Assembly: GCF_047824785.1 (NCBI RefSeq)
Contig: NZ_CP181167.1
Span: 3,874,447-3,938,446, forward strand
Length of the DNA: 64,000 nucleotides
Reading direction: 5' to 3'
Source: Nitrobacter sp039808345
GTDB lineage: Bacteria; Pseudomonadota; Alphaproteobacteria; Rhizobiales; Xanthobacteraceae
Numbering within the stretch: the stretch's first letter is position 1; each line of letters opens with the position of its first letter. The position numbers and the translations under genes are program-made. Positions 26,481 through 35,360 of this stretch are shown here, piece after piece. The notes beneath the pieces are model-generated. The model was not told where the DNA came from. It was given only the letters and a program-made list of their open reading frames with translations, and did no database searches.

Positions 26481-28118
26481 ATGGCGCTGACGCAGAAACT
26501 CGAATTTCGACAGTCCCAGTCGCTGGTGATGACGCCGCAGCTGATGCAGGCGATCAAGCTGCTGCAGCTGTCGAATCTGGACCTTTCGGCGTATGTCGAG
26601 GAGGAACTGGAGCGGAATCCGCTATTGGAGCGCGCCGGCGAAGACCCCGACCCGCCGGTCCCTGAACCGTCGGCCGCAAGCGATGCTGAATATTCAGAAG
26701 GTGACGAAGCGGCGTTCGACGACCATGGCGGGGCCGAGCGCACCGGCGCTCAGGACCCTGCGCCCACGCCGGACGAATGGATGAGCCGCGATCTCGGCAG
26801 CCGCGCGGAGATCGAGCAGACCTTCGACAGCGGTCTTGAGAATGTTTTTCCGGAAGAACCGGCCGAGGCCGCGGCGCGGGCCGCGCAGGATGCCGCGCCG
26901 AGCGCGTTCACGGAATGGGGAGGCGGCGCCTCGAGCGATGACAGCTACAATCTCGAAGCTTTCGTCGCGGCGGAGATAACGCTCGGCGAACATCTCTCCG
27001 AACAGCTTGCGGTGGCGCTCACCTCGCCGGCTCAGCGCCTGATCGGACGGTATCTGATCGATCTCGTCGATGAGGCCGGTTACCTGCCGGCCGACCTCGG
27101 CGAAGCCGGCGCCAGGCTCGGCGCCAGCGAAAGCGATGTGGCGGCCGCTGTCGCGGTACTGCAGACATTCGATCCGCCCGGCATCTGCGCCCGCAGCCTG
27201 AGCGAATGCCTTGCGAACCAGTTGCGCGAGAAGAACCGCTACGATCCGGCGATGCAGGCGCTGGTCGAGCATCTCGAACTGCTGGCGAGGCGCGACTTCG
27301 CGGCCCTGCGCAGGATCTGCGGCGTCGATGATGAAGACCTCGCCGAGATGATCGGCGAAATCCGCCGTCTCGATCCCAAGCCGGGCTTGCGATTCGGCAC
27401 AACGCGCACGCAGTCGGTGGTGCCGGACGTGTATGTGCGTCCCGGCCCGGACGGCGGCTGGCTCGTGGAACTCAACAGCGAGACGCTGCCGCGCGTGCTG
27501 GTCAACCACACCTACTATGCCGAACTGTCAAAGACGATCCGCAAGGACGACGACAAAACCTATTTCACGGACTGCCTGCAAAACGCGACCTGGCTGGTCC
27601 GCGCGCTCGATCAGCGCGCCCGCACCATTCTCAAGGTGGCGACCGAGATCGTGCGGCAGCAGGACGGTTTTTTCGCGCACGGCGTCGCCCATTTGAGACC
27701 GCTCAATCTCAGGACCGTGGCGGATGCGATCCAGATGCATGAGTCCACCGTATCCCGCGTCACCGCCAACAAATACGTGGCGACGAATCGCGGCATTTTC
27801 GAACTGAAGTATTTCTTCACGGCCTCGATCGCCGCGGCCGACGGCGGCTCCGCCCACTCGGCGGAGGCGGTCCGGCACCACATCAAGCGGCTGATCGATG
27901 CCGAATCGCCGTCGGCGATTCTGTCCGACGACACCATCGTGGAACGGCTGCGTGATGCCGGCATTGACATCGCGCGCCGCACGGTGGCGAAATATCGCGA
28001 AGCGCTGCGAATTCCTTCCTCGGTGCAGCGCCGCCGTGAAAAGCAGAATCTGCCCGGCGGCGTGCGGACGGAGACCGGGAATCTGCCGAACCGCTCGCGT
28101 GATGCCGCACCGGCTTGA
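26481..28118 (+). CDS. rpoN: RNA polymerase sigma-54 factor
   Basis: 545 residues. Region I at the N-terminus (ALTQKLEFRQSQSLVMTPQL, glutamine/leucine-rich) meets enhancer-binding proteins. Region II is acidic (about 50-140), then the core-binding domain, HTH, and the RpoN box ARRTVAKYRE near the C-terminus. The start at 26481 matches the family N-terminus. Followed by hpf and ptsN, the standard PTS-Ntr neighbourhood, and preceded by lptB. Confidence 0.97.
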   Translation: MALTQKLEFRQSQSLVMTPQLMQAIKLLQLSNLDLSAYVEEELERNPLLERAGEDPDPPVPEPSAASDAEYSEGDEAAFDDHGGAERTGAQDPAPTPDEWMSRDLGSRAEIEQTFDSGLENVFPEEPAEAAARAAQDAAPSAFTEWGGGASSDDSYNLEAFVAAEITLGEHLSEQLAVALTSPAQRLIGRYLIDLVDEAGYLPADLGEAGARLGASESDVAAAVAVLQTFDPPGICARSLSECLANQLREKNRYDPAMQALVEHLELLARRDFAALRRICGVDDEDLAEMIGEIRRLDPKPGLRFGTTRTQSVVPDVYVRPGPDGGWLVELNSETLPRVLVNHTYYAELSKTIRKDDDKTYFTDCLQNATWLVRALDQRARTILKVATEIVRQQDGFFAHGVAHLRPLNLRTVADAIQMHESTVSRVTANKYVATNRGIFELKYFFTASIAAADGGSAHSAEAVRHHIKRLIDAESPSAILSDDTIVERLRDAGIDIARRTVAKYREALRIPSSVQRRREKQNLPGGVRTETGNLPNRSRDAAPA

Positions 28119-28162
28119 TTGCGCACCCCCGACAGCCGATAATCTCGTCCCACTCATGATCG

Positions 28163-28771
28163 ATGAGGCTTGTCATGACACTTCGAATCTCGGGCAAGAG
28201 CATCAATGTCGGCGACGCGCTGCGAGGGCGTCTCAACAGCCGGACCGACGAAGTCCTCCGGAAGTATTTCGATGGCCAGTATTCGGGCCACATCACGCTG
28301 AGCAAGGACGGTTTCGGCTTCCGCACCGACTGCGCGCTGCATCTGGATTCAGGAGTGACGCTCGAAGCCGAATCGAATGCCGCGGATGCCTATGCCAGCG
28401 CCGACCAGGCGCTGTTGCAGATCGAAAAGCGGCTGCGCCGCTACAAAAGCCGTCTCAAGGATCACTCGGCGCGCAAGGCGCGCGCCGCTGCGGAAGCGAT
28501 CGTCGGGCTCGACGCGCCAAGCTACGTGATCGAGGCGCCGGCCATGGACGGCGAGGGCGAGGTCACCGCTTTCAATCCGGTGATCATCGCCGAAACCATC
28601 ACTTCGCTGAGACGGCTCTCGGTCAGCGAGGCGGTGATGGAACTCGATTTCACCGGCGCGCCCGTATTGGTGTTTCAGCATGGCTCCAGCGGCCGCGTGA
28701 ACATGATCTATCGCAGGCCTGATGGAAATGTGGGCTGGATCGACCCGCCGGCCGTCAATGGCTCTGCCTGA
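28163..28771 (+). CDS. hpf: ribosome hibernation promoting factor, long form
   Basis: 202 residues. N-terminal RaiA/HPF beta-alpha domain (ISGKSINVGDALRGRL, then a basic KRLRRYKSRLKDH). The C-terminal dimerisation domain (VSEAVMELDFTGAPVLVFQHG ... VNMIYRRPDGNVGWIDP) is what lets long HPF pair 70S ribosomes into 100S particles. An ATG at 28175 is an alternative start 4 codons in. Located between rpoN and ptsN. Confidence 0.93.
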   Translation: MRLVMTLRISGKSINVGDALRGRLNSRTDEVLRKYFDGQYSGHITLSKDGFGFRTDCALHLDSGVTLEAESNAADAYASADQALLQIEKRLRRYKSRLKDHSARKARAAAEAIVGLDAPSYVIEAPAMDGEGEVTAFNPVIIAETITSLRRLSVSEAVMELDFTGAPVLVFQHGSSGRVNMIYRRPDGNVGWIDPPAVNGSA

Positions 28772-28860
28772 TCTGCCGCCATTGACGCCTGGAACGGCGA
28801 TCCATATGGTCCGCGGCCTTCGCGCCCGGTTTTCCACCGGCCCGGACGAAAGTCCGGGAT

Positions 28861-28889
28861 TTGGCATCGGGCGCGCGTTAGACTATAAG
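28861..28889 (+). promoter_or_regulatory. sigma-70-type promoter before ptsN
   Basis: TTGGCA and TATAAG separated by exactly 17 nt, about 130 nt before the ptsN ATG. It lies in the 247-nt gap after hpf, suggesting ptsN has its own promoter. Confidence 0.55.
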
Positions 28890-29018
28890 GCCGGTCATCC
28901 TGGCCGGAGGGCCGCGAACCGCTTACCGTGTGCGTTCGCCCGTATGTGGGCTCACGTTTGTTGCTTTGTCTGACGTGTCTTTCGCAACCTGACGGCAAAC
29001 CTCACCTCGGAACGTCAT

Positions 29019-29480
29019 ATGATGATTACGGATCTGGTCGCACCCGAGGCGATCCTTCCCGCATTGAAAGTCACCAGCAAGAAGCAGGCGCTGCAGGAAC
29101 TGGCGGCGCGTGCTGCCGAACTCACAGGTCAGAACGACCGCGCGATCTTCGAGGTGCTGCTGCGGCGCGAGAAGCTCGGCACCACCGCGGTCGGCTATGG
29201 CGTTGCGATTCCGCATGGCAAGCTGCAGAAGCTTGAAAAGATCTTCGGTCTTTTCGCACGGCTTGAGCGTCCGATCGATTTTGAAGCGATGGACGGGCAA
29301 CCGGTCGATCTCATCTTTTTGCTGCTCGCTCCCGAAGGCGCCGGCGCGGATCATCTGAAGGCGCTGGCGCGCATCGCACGGCTCTTGCGCGATCAGGACA
29401 TCGCCAACAAGCTGCGCGCCTCGCGCGACGCGGAGGCGATCTATTCCGTGCTGGCGCTGCCGCCGGCGACCGTTCCCTGA
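29019..29480 (+). CDS. ptsN: PTS IIA-like nitrogen regulatory protein PtsN
   Basis: 153 residues. EIIA-Ntr phosphocarrier: the active histidine is in GVAIPHGKL at about residue 66, followed by FGLFARLERPIDFEAMDGQPVDLIFLLLAPE. Receives phosphate from NPr in the PTS-Ntr chain and modulates potassium uptake and nitrogen/carbon signalling in related bacteria. Located downstream of rpoN-hpf. Confidence 0.95.
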   Translation: MMITDLVAPEAILPALKVTSKKQALQELAARAAELTGQNDRAIFEVLLRREKLGTTAVGYGVAIPHGKLQKLEKIFGLFARLERPIDFEAMDGQPVDLIFLLLAPEGAGADHLKALARIARLLRDQDIANKLRASRDAEAIYSVLALPPATVP

Positions 29481-29797
29481 GCCGTTGTTGAGCTGCGGCG
29501 GCAAGAGCGGGATGACGGAAAAAGCGTGAAGCGGTTTTCAGCCCGCGTCGTCGTTTCGCGGCGCCGCTTCTGATCGAATCAGTCCCGATCATCGGGCTCA
29601 CAATTTTCCGAAAGTGGAAAAGTGGAGCCGATCTTCGAACGATTCTTGTTTTCAGAGCCTCGCTTCTGATGAAATCAGAAGCGAGGCTCTGTTGTCCGGC
29701 CGCATTCTCCTGCGGCGAACTGGTCATCCATTTCGCCGCAAGATGCTCAGGTTCCGTTAGGAGCGGAAAGGTCGCGTGGTGGGCCCCGCGTGGTAGC
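29481..29797. repeat. 317-nt gap with repeat debris and a perfect 18-bp-arm hairpin
   Basis: Between convergent ptsN and ilvD. Holds partial class 2 units (CGCTTCTGATCGAATCAG near 29565) and, at 29653-29691, CAGAGCCTCGCTTCTGAT and its exact reverse complement separated by GAA. The hairpin could end transcription from both sides, though no T-run follows it. No gene seen. Confidence 0.7.
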
Positions 29798-31642
29798 TCA
29801 GTCCTTCACCACGCGCACGGCGCCGAGCGCGGCGCTGGTGGTATGCGCGGCATAGGCTTTCAGCGCCATGGTGATGCGTCGCGTGCGCGGAGCGGCCGGC
29901 TTCCAGGCCTTGTCGCCTTTCGCCTCCATCGCCGCGCGGCGTCGCTCAAGTTCCGCGTCGCTGACATCGAGATGAACCTTCCGGTTCGGAATGTCGAACG
30001 CGATGAGATCGCCTTCCTCGACGAGACCGATCGCGCCACCCTCCGCTGCTTCCGGCGAGACGTGGCCGATCGACAGGCCCGATGAGCCGCCGGAGAAGCG
30101 GCCGTCGGTAATCAACGCGCACTGCTTGCCCAGCCCCTTCGATTTCAGATAGCTGGTCGGATACAGCATTTCCTGCATGCCCGGACCGCCGCGCGGCCCC
30201 TCGTAGCGAATCAGCACCACATCGCCCGGTTTGATCCTGTTGCCCAGGATGGCGTCCACCGCGGCATCCTGACTTTCGAACACGCGCGCGGGGCCTGAGA
30301 AGGTCAGAATACTGTCGTCGACGCCGGCTGTCTTCACGATGCAGCCGTCGCGCGCGATGTTGCCGTAGAGCACGGCGAGACCGCCGTCCTTCGAGAAGGC
30401 GTGTTCAGCGTCGCGGATGCAGCCTTCGGCGCGATCGGCGTCGAGCTCCTCGAACCGCTTGTCCTGGCTGAATGCGATTTCGGTGCGGACGCCTCCCGGC
30501 GCGGCCGTGTAGAAGGTGCGCACGCTCTCGCTTTTCGTTTGCTTGATGTCCCAGCGTTCCAGAGCGTCCTTCAGCGAACTGCTGTGAACCGTCGGCAGGC
30601 TGGCGTCGATCAGTCCGGCGCGATCGAGTTCGCCCAGAATGCCCATGATGCCGCCGGCGCGGTGCACGTCTTCCAGATGCACGTCCGGCACGGAAGGCGC
30701 GACCTTGCACAGGACCGGCACGCGCCGCGACAGCCGGTCGATATCCGCCATCGTGAACGGCACCTCGCCTTCGTAAGCCGCGGCGAGCAGATGCAGCACC
30801 GTGTTGGTGGAGCCGCCCATCGAGATGTCGAGCGTCATCGCGTTCTCGAACGCCTTGAAGCTCGCGACCGAGCGCGGCAGCACGCTTGCGTCGTCCTGCT
30901 CATAGTAGCGCCGCGCCATATCGACGATGAGATGTCCGGCCTCCACGAACAGGCCCTTGCGGTCGGCGTGGGTGGCGAGCACCGAGCCGTTGCCGGGCAG
31001 GGCAAGTCCGAGCGCCTCGGTCAGACAGTTCATCGAATTGGCGGTGAACATGCCCGAGCACGAACCGCAGGTCGGGCAGGCCGAGCGTTCCAGCGCCTCT
31101 ACATCGGCATCGCTCACGCTGTCGTCGGCGGCGGCGACCATGGCGTCGATCAGGTCGACGGACCTGACCTTGCCGTTGAGCGTGACCTTGCCCGATTCCA
31201 TCGGGCCTCCGGAGACGAACACCGAGGGTATGTTGAGGCGCAGCGAAGCCATCAGCATGCCGGGCGTGATCTTGTCGCAATTGGAGATGCAGACCATGGC
31301 GTCGGCGCAATGCGCGTTGACCATGTATTCGACGCTGTCGGCGATGACCTCGCGCGAGGGCAGGCTGTAGAGCATGCCGTCATGGCCCATCGCGATGCCG
31401 TCATCCACCGCGATGGTATGGAACTCCTTGGCGACGCCGCCGGCCTTCTTGATCTCGCGCGCCACCAACTGGCCGAGATCCTTGAGGTGAACGTGGCCGG
31501 GCACGAACTGGGTGAAGGAGTTGACCACCGCGATGATCGGCTTGCCGAAATCCTCGTTCTTCATGCCGGTGGCGCGCCACAGGCCGCGGGCGCCGGCCAT
31601 GTTGCGGCCGTGGGTGGAGGTGCGGGAGCGATAGGCGGGCAT
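29798..31642 (-). CDS. ilvD: dihydroxy-acid dehydratase
   Basis: 614 residues. Dehydrates dihydroxy acids to 2-oxo acids in valine, leucine and isoleucine synthesis; Fe-S enzyme. Signatures: CDKITPGMLMASLRLNIPS, CGSCSGMFTANSMNCL (cluster cysteines), and the C-terminal TDGRFSGGSSGLSIGHVSPEA. Start MPAYRSRTSTHGRNMAGARG is the usual N-terminus. It stands alone, with repeats on both sides. Confidence 0.97.
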   Translation of the reverse strand: MPAYRSRTSTHGRNMAGARGLWRATGMKNEDFGKPIIAVVNSFTQFVPGHVHLKDLGQLVAREIKKAGGVAKEFHTIAVDDGIAMGHDGMLYSLPSREVIADSVEYMVNAHCADAMVCISNCDKITPGMLMASLRLNIPSVFVSGGPMESGKVTLNGKVRSVDLIDAMVAAADDSVSDADVEALERSACPTCGSCSGMFTANSMNCLTEALGLALPGNGSVLATHADRKGLFVEAGHLIVDMARRYYEQDDASVLPRSVASFKAFENAMTLDISMGGSTNTVLHLLAAAYEGEVPFTMADIDRLSRRVPVLCKVAPSVPDVHLEDVHRAGGIMGILGELDRAGLIDASLPTVHSSSLKDALERWDIKQTKSESVRTFYTAAPGGVRTEIAFSQDKRFEELDADRAEGCIRDAEHAFSKDGGLAVLYGNIARDGCIVKTAGVDDSILTFSGPARVFESQDAAVDAILGNRIKPGDVVLIRYEGPRGGPGMQEMLYPTSYLKSKGLGKQCALITDGRFSGGSSGLSIGHVSPEAAEGGAIGLVEEGDLIAFDIPNRKVHLDVSDAELERRRAAMEAKGDKAWKPAAPRTRRITMALKAYAAHTTSAALGAVRVVKD

Positions 31643-32041
31643 GTTTTTTCCGACCGGTCAGTGGTTTTGGCGGGACCATACCCCCGCCGCCGAAGGCCGC
31701 AAACCAAAAAGCGGCTGCGCCCGACGCGCCGCCGCTTCCCTGCTCACGTCTGCCGCGCGGCGGCGTGCCTCTCAATCAATAATTTCGCGCGTATTCTGAT
31801 CGCAAAACCGGTATCCACTTTTGCGGAATACGCGCTAGCGCATCGGACCCGAAAGTGGGAACCGGTTTCGGGATAAATCCGATGCTCAATCAATTAACTG
31901 GAGCGGCGGCGTTGATTCCATTTGACCGGCCGCCGCTCTAGAGTCCATTCAACTGCGTTGAATCAGGCTCGTCGCTTATCTTTTTTGTTTGAGCATGATC
32001 TTATCCGAAAACCGGTATCCACTTTTCGGGATCATGCTCTA
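31643..32041. repeat. cluster of three palindromic repeats between ilvD and the DUF1150 gene
   Basis: About 31785-31834 is part of a unit with AAAACCGGTATCCACTTTTGCGG. 31835-31939 is a class 4 unit (TAGCGCATCGG ... GCCGCTCTA) in reverse relative to copies at 38783 and 44069. 31932-32041 is a class 3 unit ending ATCATGCTCTA. The last triplet (cta at 32039) is the complement of the stop codon of the neighbouring gene. No gene is seen here. Confidence 0.85.
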
Positions 32042-32305
32042 ATGCACGCTGACGGCCTGCAACTCGTTGCTCCAGGCGCTCGCGACCGCGGCCTCGCGCG
32101 AATCGGTGAGCATGATCGGGGTGCCGTCGGCGGCGTGCAGCGCGAACAGCATGAGGCCCGGCGCGATTCGCGGAGCCTGCGGAAACAGCTCCGGCACGTC
32201 CTCGGAACGCACCTGCTTCACATAGGCGATGTGGCCTTCACCGAGCTGCGCCAGCGATTCGGTGGAGACGCCTTCGGGCCGGATCGTGGAAATCACTTCA
32301 CTCAT
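32039..32305 (-). CDS. DUF1150-family protein
   Basis: 88 residues. The DUF1150 core reads LGEGHIAYVKQVRSEDVPELFP ... FALHAADGTPIMLTDSREAA. This short alphaproteobacterial family of unknown function almost always follows an hsp20 gene, as here (98-nt gap), so it is probably part of the heat-shock response. Its TAG stop comes from the TAGAGC end of a repeat. Confidence 0.88.
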   Translation of the reverse strand: MSEVISTIRPEGVSTESLAQLGEGHIAYVKQVRSEDVPELFPQAPRIAPGLMLFALHAADGTPIMLTDSREAAVASAWSNELQAVSVH

Positions 32306-32403
32306 GGTCTCGACTCCTTTTACCAGACTAAGCGGTCGAGTCCGCTACTTGTTGCACCCGAAAGCTTTTATGCCGGCTAACCGGGGTTTTATCGGGTTGT
32401 GCA

Positions 32404-32829
32404 TTATTCGTGTTCATTGATCGCGATTGTCTTAACGACCCTTTCAGGTTCCGGCCGGGCCAGATCGATGGACAATAACCCGTTTTTCAGGTCCGCGCCC
32501 AGCACCAACATCCCCTCCGCCAGCACGAAGGTGCGCTGGAAGTGGCGCGCGGCAATGCCGCGATGGATATATTGCCGGGCTTTATCCTCCTGCTGCCGGC
32601 CCCGGATCACAAGCTGATTTTCCTCGATGGTCACATCGAGCTGGTCGCGGGTGAACCCCGCCACCGCCAGTGTGATCCGCAGCCGTTCGGGCTCGCCGCT
32701 GTCGCGGTCGCACCGCTCGATGTTGTAGGGAGGATAGCCGTCCGCGCCTTTGACGACGCGGTCGAGCGCCCGCTCGATCTCGTCGAATCCCAGAAGGAAC
32801 GGACTGGACAACGAAGGAACACGAGACAT
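32404..32829 (-). CDS. small heat shock protein, Hsp20 family
   Basis: 141 residues from ATG 32829 (AGAGGA site 8 nt upstream). Alpha-crystallin domain about 35-125 (YNIERCDRDSGEPERLRITLAVAGF ... ADLKNGLLSIDLARPEPE, with the GLL of the conserved A-x-x-x-n-G-v-L motif) and a short IxI-like tail (KTIAINEHE). ATP-independent holdase of the IbpA type. The 5' leader has a candidate RNA thermometer and RpoH promoter. Co-transcribed with the DUF1150 gene. Confidence 0.92.
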   Translation of the reverse strand: MSRVPSLSSPFLLGFDEIERALDRVVKGADGYPPYNIERCDRDSGEPERLRITLAVAGFTRDQLDVTIEENQLVIRGRQQEDKARQYIHRGIAARHFQRTFVLAEGMLVLGADLKNGLLSIDLARPEPERVVKTIAINEHE

Positions 32830-32831
32830 TA

Positions 32832-32855
32832 CAAAGTCCTCTCGAAGCGACTTTG
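32832..32855 (-). promoter_or_regulatory. ROSE-like RNA thermometer hairpin over the hsp20 ribosome-binding site
   Basis: On the minus strand CAAAGTC and GACTTTG (7 bp, exact) enclose GCTTCGAGAG. The AGAGGA ribosome-binding site is in the 3' arm and loop, and the 5' arm contains TCGCT, which fits the U(U/C)GCU anti-Shine-Dalgarno consensus of ROSE elements in rhizobial hsp20 genes. The hairpin ends 2 nt before the ATG. The leader from the predicted promoter is about 175 nt. Confidence 0.6.
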
Positions 32856-33015
32856 ACGCGCGCGACCAGCAAAATGATTTCGGTTGGGCGTCCGGTCGCG
32901 CACCGGGGTTGATGGCGCGTGTTCCATTGGCCGAACCGCCACATTTCGGCGGATCAAGCGCAGGGCCCTTGCGGCGCCCCGCTGGCCGCCTGACGTTTCC
33001 AGACGGTCGAATCAA

Positions 33016-33043
33016 ATATGGCATGATTTGCACGCCGTTCAAG
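33016..33043 (-). promoter_or_regulatory. candidate RpoH (sigma-32) promoter of hsp20
   Basis: Minus strand CTTGAA (33043-33038) and CCATAT (33021-33016), separated by 16 nt, resemble the heat-shock consensus CTTGAA-N-CCCATNT. It lies about 190 nt upstream of the hsp20 start. The rest of the 344-nt gap 32830-33173 holds only the leader and spacer; no gene is seen. Confidence 0.45.
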
Positions 33044-33173
33044 GTGTGCGGCGCGGCACCAAAGCCTTGATATCAGAACAGGAACGCCATCTGCGAGCCG
33101 CAGGCGCTCAACGAATGCACGCGCCGCATATCGCCACATCCCCGGTCACGACATCCCTGGAAAGGATGGGGCG

Positions 33174-33249
<76 letters not shown>

Positions 33250-33451
33250 AGGATCACGTTCACGGTTCCGGATAAATTCGACCGGAAAACATGGACGTGA
33301 TCAATTCCATTATCTGAGAGCGAGAGGGGTACGGAAAACCGCACCACACCTTTCCTGATCCCGCTCTCGTCCTCATCCCGCACTCGACCGCTCCATACCT
33401 CATCGGACGGCGCGATCCGCAGAGACCCTGAACCACAGTTCAGGGCCGATC

Positions 33452-33865
33452 TCAAGTCTCCTCGTCGTCTCCGACGTCTCCGATGATGTCGGTGACGTCC
33501 TCGTCGCCCTCTTCCTCGTCGGCGATAAAGGTCGAATCATCGTCCTCGTCCTCGTCGAGAGTATCATCGATCTCGATATCGTCCTCCGACTCGGGGACGA
33601 CGGCCTTCTTGACCTTTCCGGTGTTCTCCTCGGCGTCGGCCTCCTCCAGCGAGACCATTTCTTCGGTCTCGGCGGGCTCCGGCGTCGCATCGGCTCCTGA
33701 CGCCGCGGCGGCGCGGGCGGCGTCGCTGCGGCCGCGCACCGGCGCCACGACGATCGGCACGACCTCGCCGGTGTAAGGCGAGATCACCGGGTTCTTGTTC
33801 AAGTCGTAGAACTTCTTGCCAGTCGTCGGGCAAATGCGCTTGGTTCCGAGCTCGGATTTGGCCAC
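33452..33865 (-). CDS. TIGR02300/FYDLN-acid family protein
   Basis: 137 residues from the GTG at 33865. The N-terminus (AKSELGTKRICPTTGKKFYD) includes the FYDLNKNPVISPYTGE signature, with C-x-x-T-G-K as a half zinc-ribbon-like element; the rest is very acidic (EDDIEIDDTLDEDEDDD). Family restricted largely to alphaproteobacteria, function unknown. An upstream in-frame extension to 34186 lies across the aroA promoter region and is not credible. Confidence 0.85.
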   Translation of the reverse strand: MAKSELGTKRICPTTGKKFYDLNKNPVISPYTGEVVPIVVAPVRGRSDAARAAAASGADATPEPAETEEMVSLEEADAEENTGKVKKAVVPESEDDIEIDDTLDEDEDDDSTFIADEEEGDEDVTDIIGDVGDDEET

Positions 33866-34031
33866 GTGTGGAATCCCGGGAGTTCTTGAAAAACGGAGCT
33901 TCACTTGGCTAGTTGCAGCGGCCCTGTCAATAGCGCTTTGAAGACCGGTCCGCGGGCGTGACGCGCCGTCGTCCCTGTGATACCAGCCCGCCACAACGGG
34001 GATACGCAGTTTGACACTTTCCGGCCAGACC

Positions 34032-35360
34032 ATGCCGCTTGAGGCACGAAAATGCCAGTCATTGACCGGGCGCGTCAGGGTGCCCGGGGATAAATCGATC
34101 TCCCACCGCGCGCTGATTCTGGGCGCGCTGGCGGTCGGCGAAACCCGAATCCTGGGCCTTCTCGAGGGCGAGGACGTACTCAACACCGCGAAGGCGATGC
34201 AGGCGCTGGGAGCAAAGGTCGAGCGGCGGACCGATGATCACGGCGGGATCGCCTGGTTGGTGCGCGGCGTCGGCACCGGCGGATTCGCGACGCCGCAAGC
34301 GCCGCTCGATTTCGGCAATTCAGGCACGGGGTGCCGCCTGGTGATGGGCGCGGTGGCCGGCTGCCCCATCCGCGCAACCTTCGATGGCGATGGCTCGCTG
34401 CGCTCGCGGCCGATGCGCCGGATTCTCGATCCGCTGGAATTGATGGGTGCGCGGGTGATCTCGCAAAGCGACGGCGGCCGCCTGCCGCTGACGCTCGAAG
34501 GCGCGCGCGATCCGCTGCCGATCGTGTACCGAACGCCCGTGGCTTCGGCGCAGATCAAATCGGCGGTGCTGCTGGCGGGGTTGTCGGCTCCGGGCGTCAC
34601 CACCGTCATCGAGCGCGAGGCCAGCCGGGACCATACCGAGCTGATGCTGAAGCATTTTGGCGCGGATATCGTTTCCGTGGCCGAGGGTGCACATGGGCGG
34701 AAAATCTCGCTGACCGGGCAGCCCGAGTTGCACGGCGCGGCGGTCACGGTGCCGGCCGATCCGTCATCGGCGGCGTTTCCGATCGTCGCCGCGCTGATCA
34801 CGGAAGGCTCCGACATCGTGCTGGATGACGTGATGACAAACCCGTTGCGAACCGGCCTGTTCGTCACGCTGCGCGAGATGGGTGCGTCGATCGAGGAAAG
34901 CGCAACACGCCTTGATGCCGGCGAGCCGATGGCGCAACTGCGCGTCAAGGCGTCGCGGCTGCGCGGGATCGAGGTGCCGGCGGAGCGCGCGCCCTCCATG
35001 ATCGACGAGTATCTCGTGCTCGCGGTCGCCGCGGCCTTTGCCGAAGGCACCACCGTGATGCGCGGCCTGCGCGAATTGCGGGTCAAGGAATCCGATCGCC
35101 TCGAGGCCGCCGCCGCGATGCTGCGCGCGGGCGGCGTCGCGGTCGAGATCGCCGGCGACGACCTGATCGTCGAGGGCCGCGGCCGCGTGCCCGGCGGCGG
35201 TCTCGTCACCACCCACATGGATCATCGCATCGCGATGTCGGCGCTGGTGATGGGCTGCGCCTCGGACGCGCCGGTCAAGGTCGACGACATCGCCTTCATT
35301 GCCACGAGCTTCCCCGATTTCGTGCCGATGATGCAGCGGCTGGGAGCAGATTTCGCATGA
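34032..35360 (+). CDS. aroA: 3-phosphoshikimate 1-carboxyvinyltransferase (EPSP synthase), class II type
   Basis: 442 residues from ATG 34032 (a TTG at 34011 would add 7). Joins shikimate-3-phosphate and PEP in the chorismate pathway. GDKSISHRALILGAL, GLLEGEDVLNTAKAMQALGA and the C-terminal LRVKESDR and DHRIAMS match the CP4-like class II enzymes. At the inhibitor-sensing position the loop reads GNSGTGCR, i.e. Gly where CP4 has Ala100. Overlaps cmk by 4 nt. Confidence 0.95.
   Translation: MPLEARKCQSLTGRVRVPGDKSISHRALILGALAVGETRILGLLEGEDVLNTAKAMQALGAKVERRTDDHGGIAWLVRGVGTGGFATPQAPLDFGNSGTGCRLVMGAVAGCPIRATFDGDGSLRSRPMRRILDPLELMGARVISQSDGGRLPLTLEGARDPLPIVYRTPVASAQIKSAVLLAGLSAPGVTTVIEREASRDHTELMLKHFGADIVSVAEGAHGRKISLTGQPELHGAAVTVPADPSSAAFPIVAALITEGSDIVLDDVMTNPLRTGLFVTLREMGASIEESATRLDAGEPMAQLRVKASRLRGIEVPAERAPSMIDEYLVLAVAAAFAEGTTVMRGLRELRVKESDRLEAAAAMLRAGGVAVEIAGDDLIVEGRGRVPGGGLVTTHMDHRIAMSALVMGCASDAPVKVDDIAFIATSFPDFVPMMQRLGADFA

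Noticed and set aside
30401..31876. 491-codon plus-strand frame across ilvD
   Set aside because: Antisense to ilvD and His/Arg-rich; no support.
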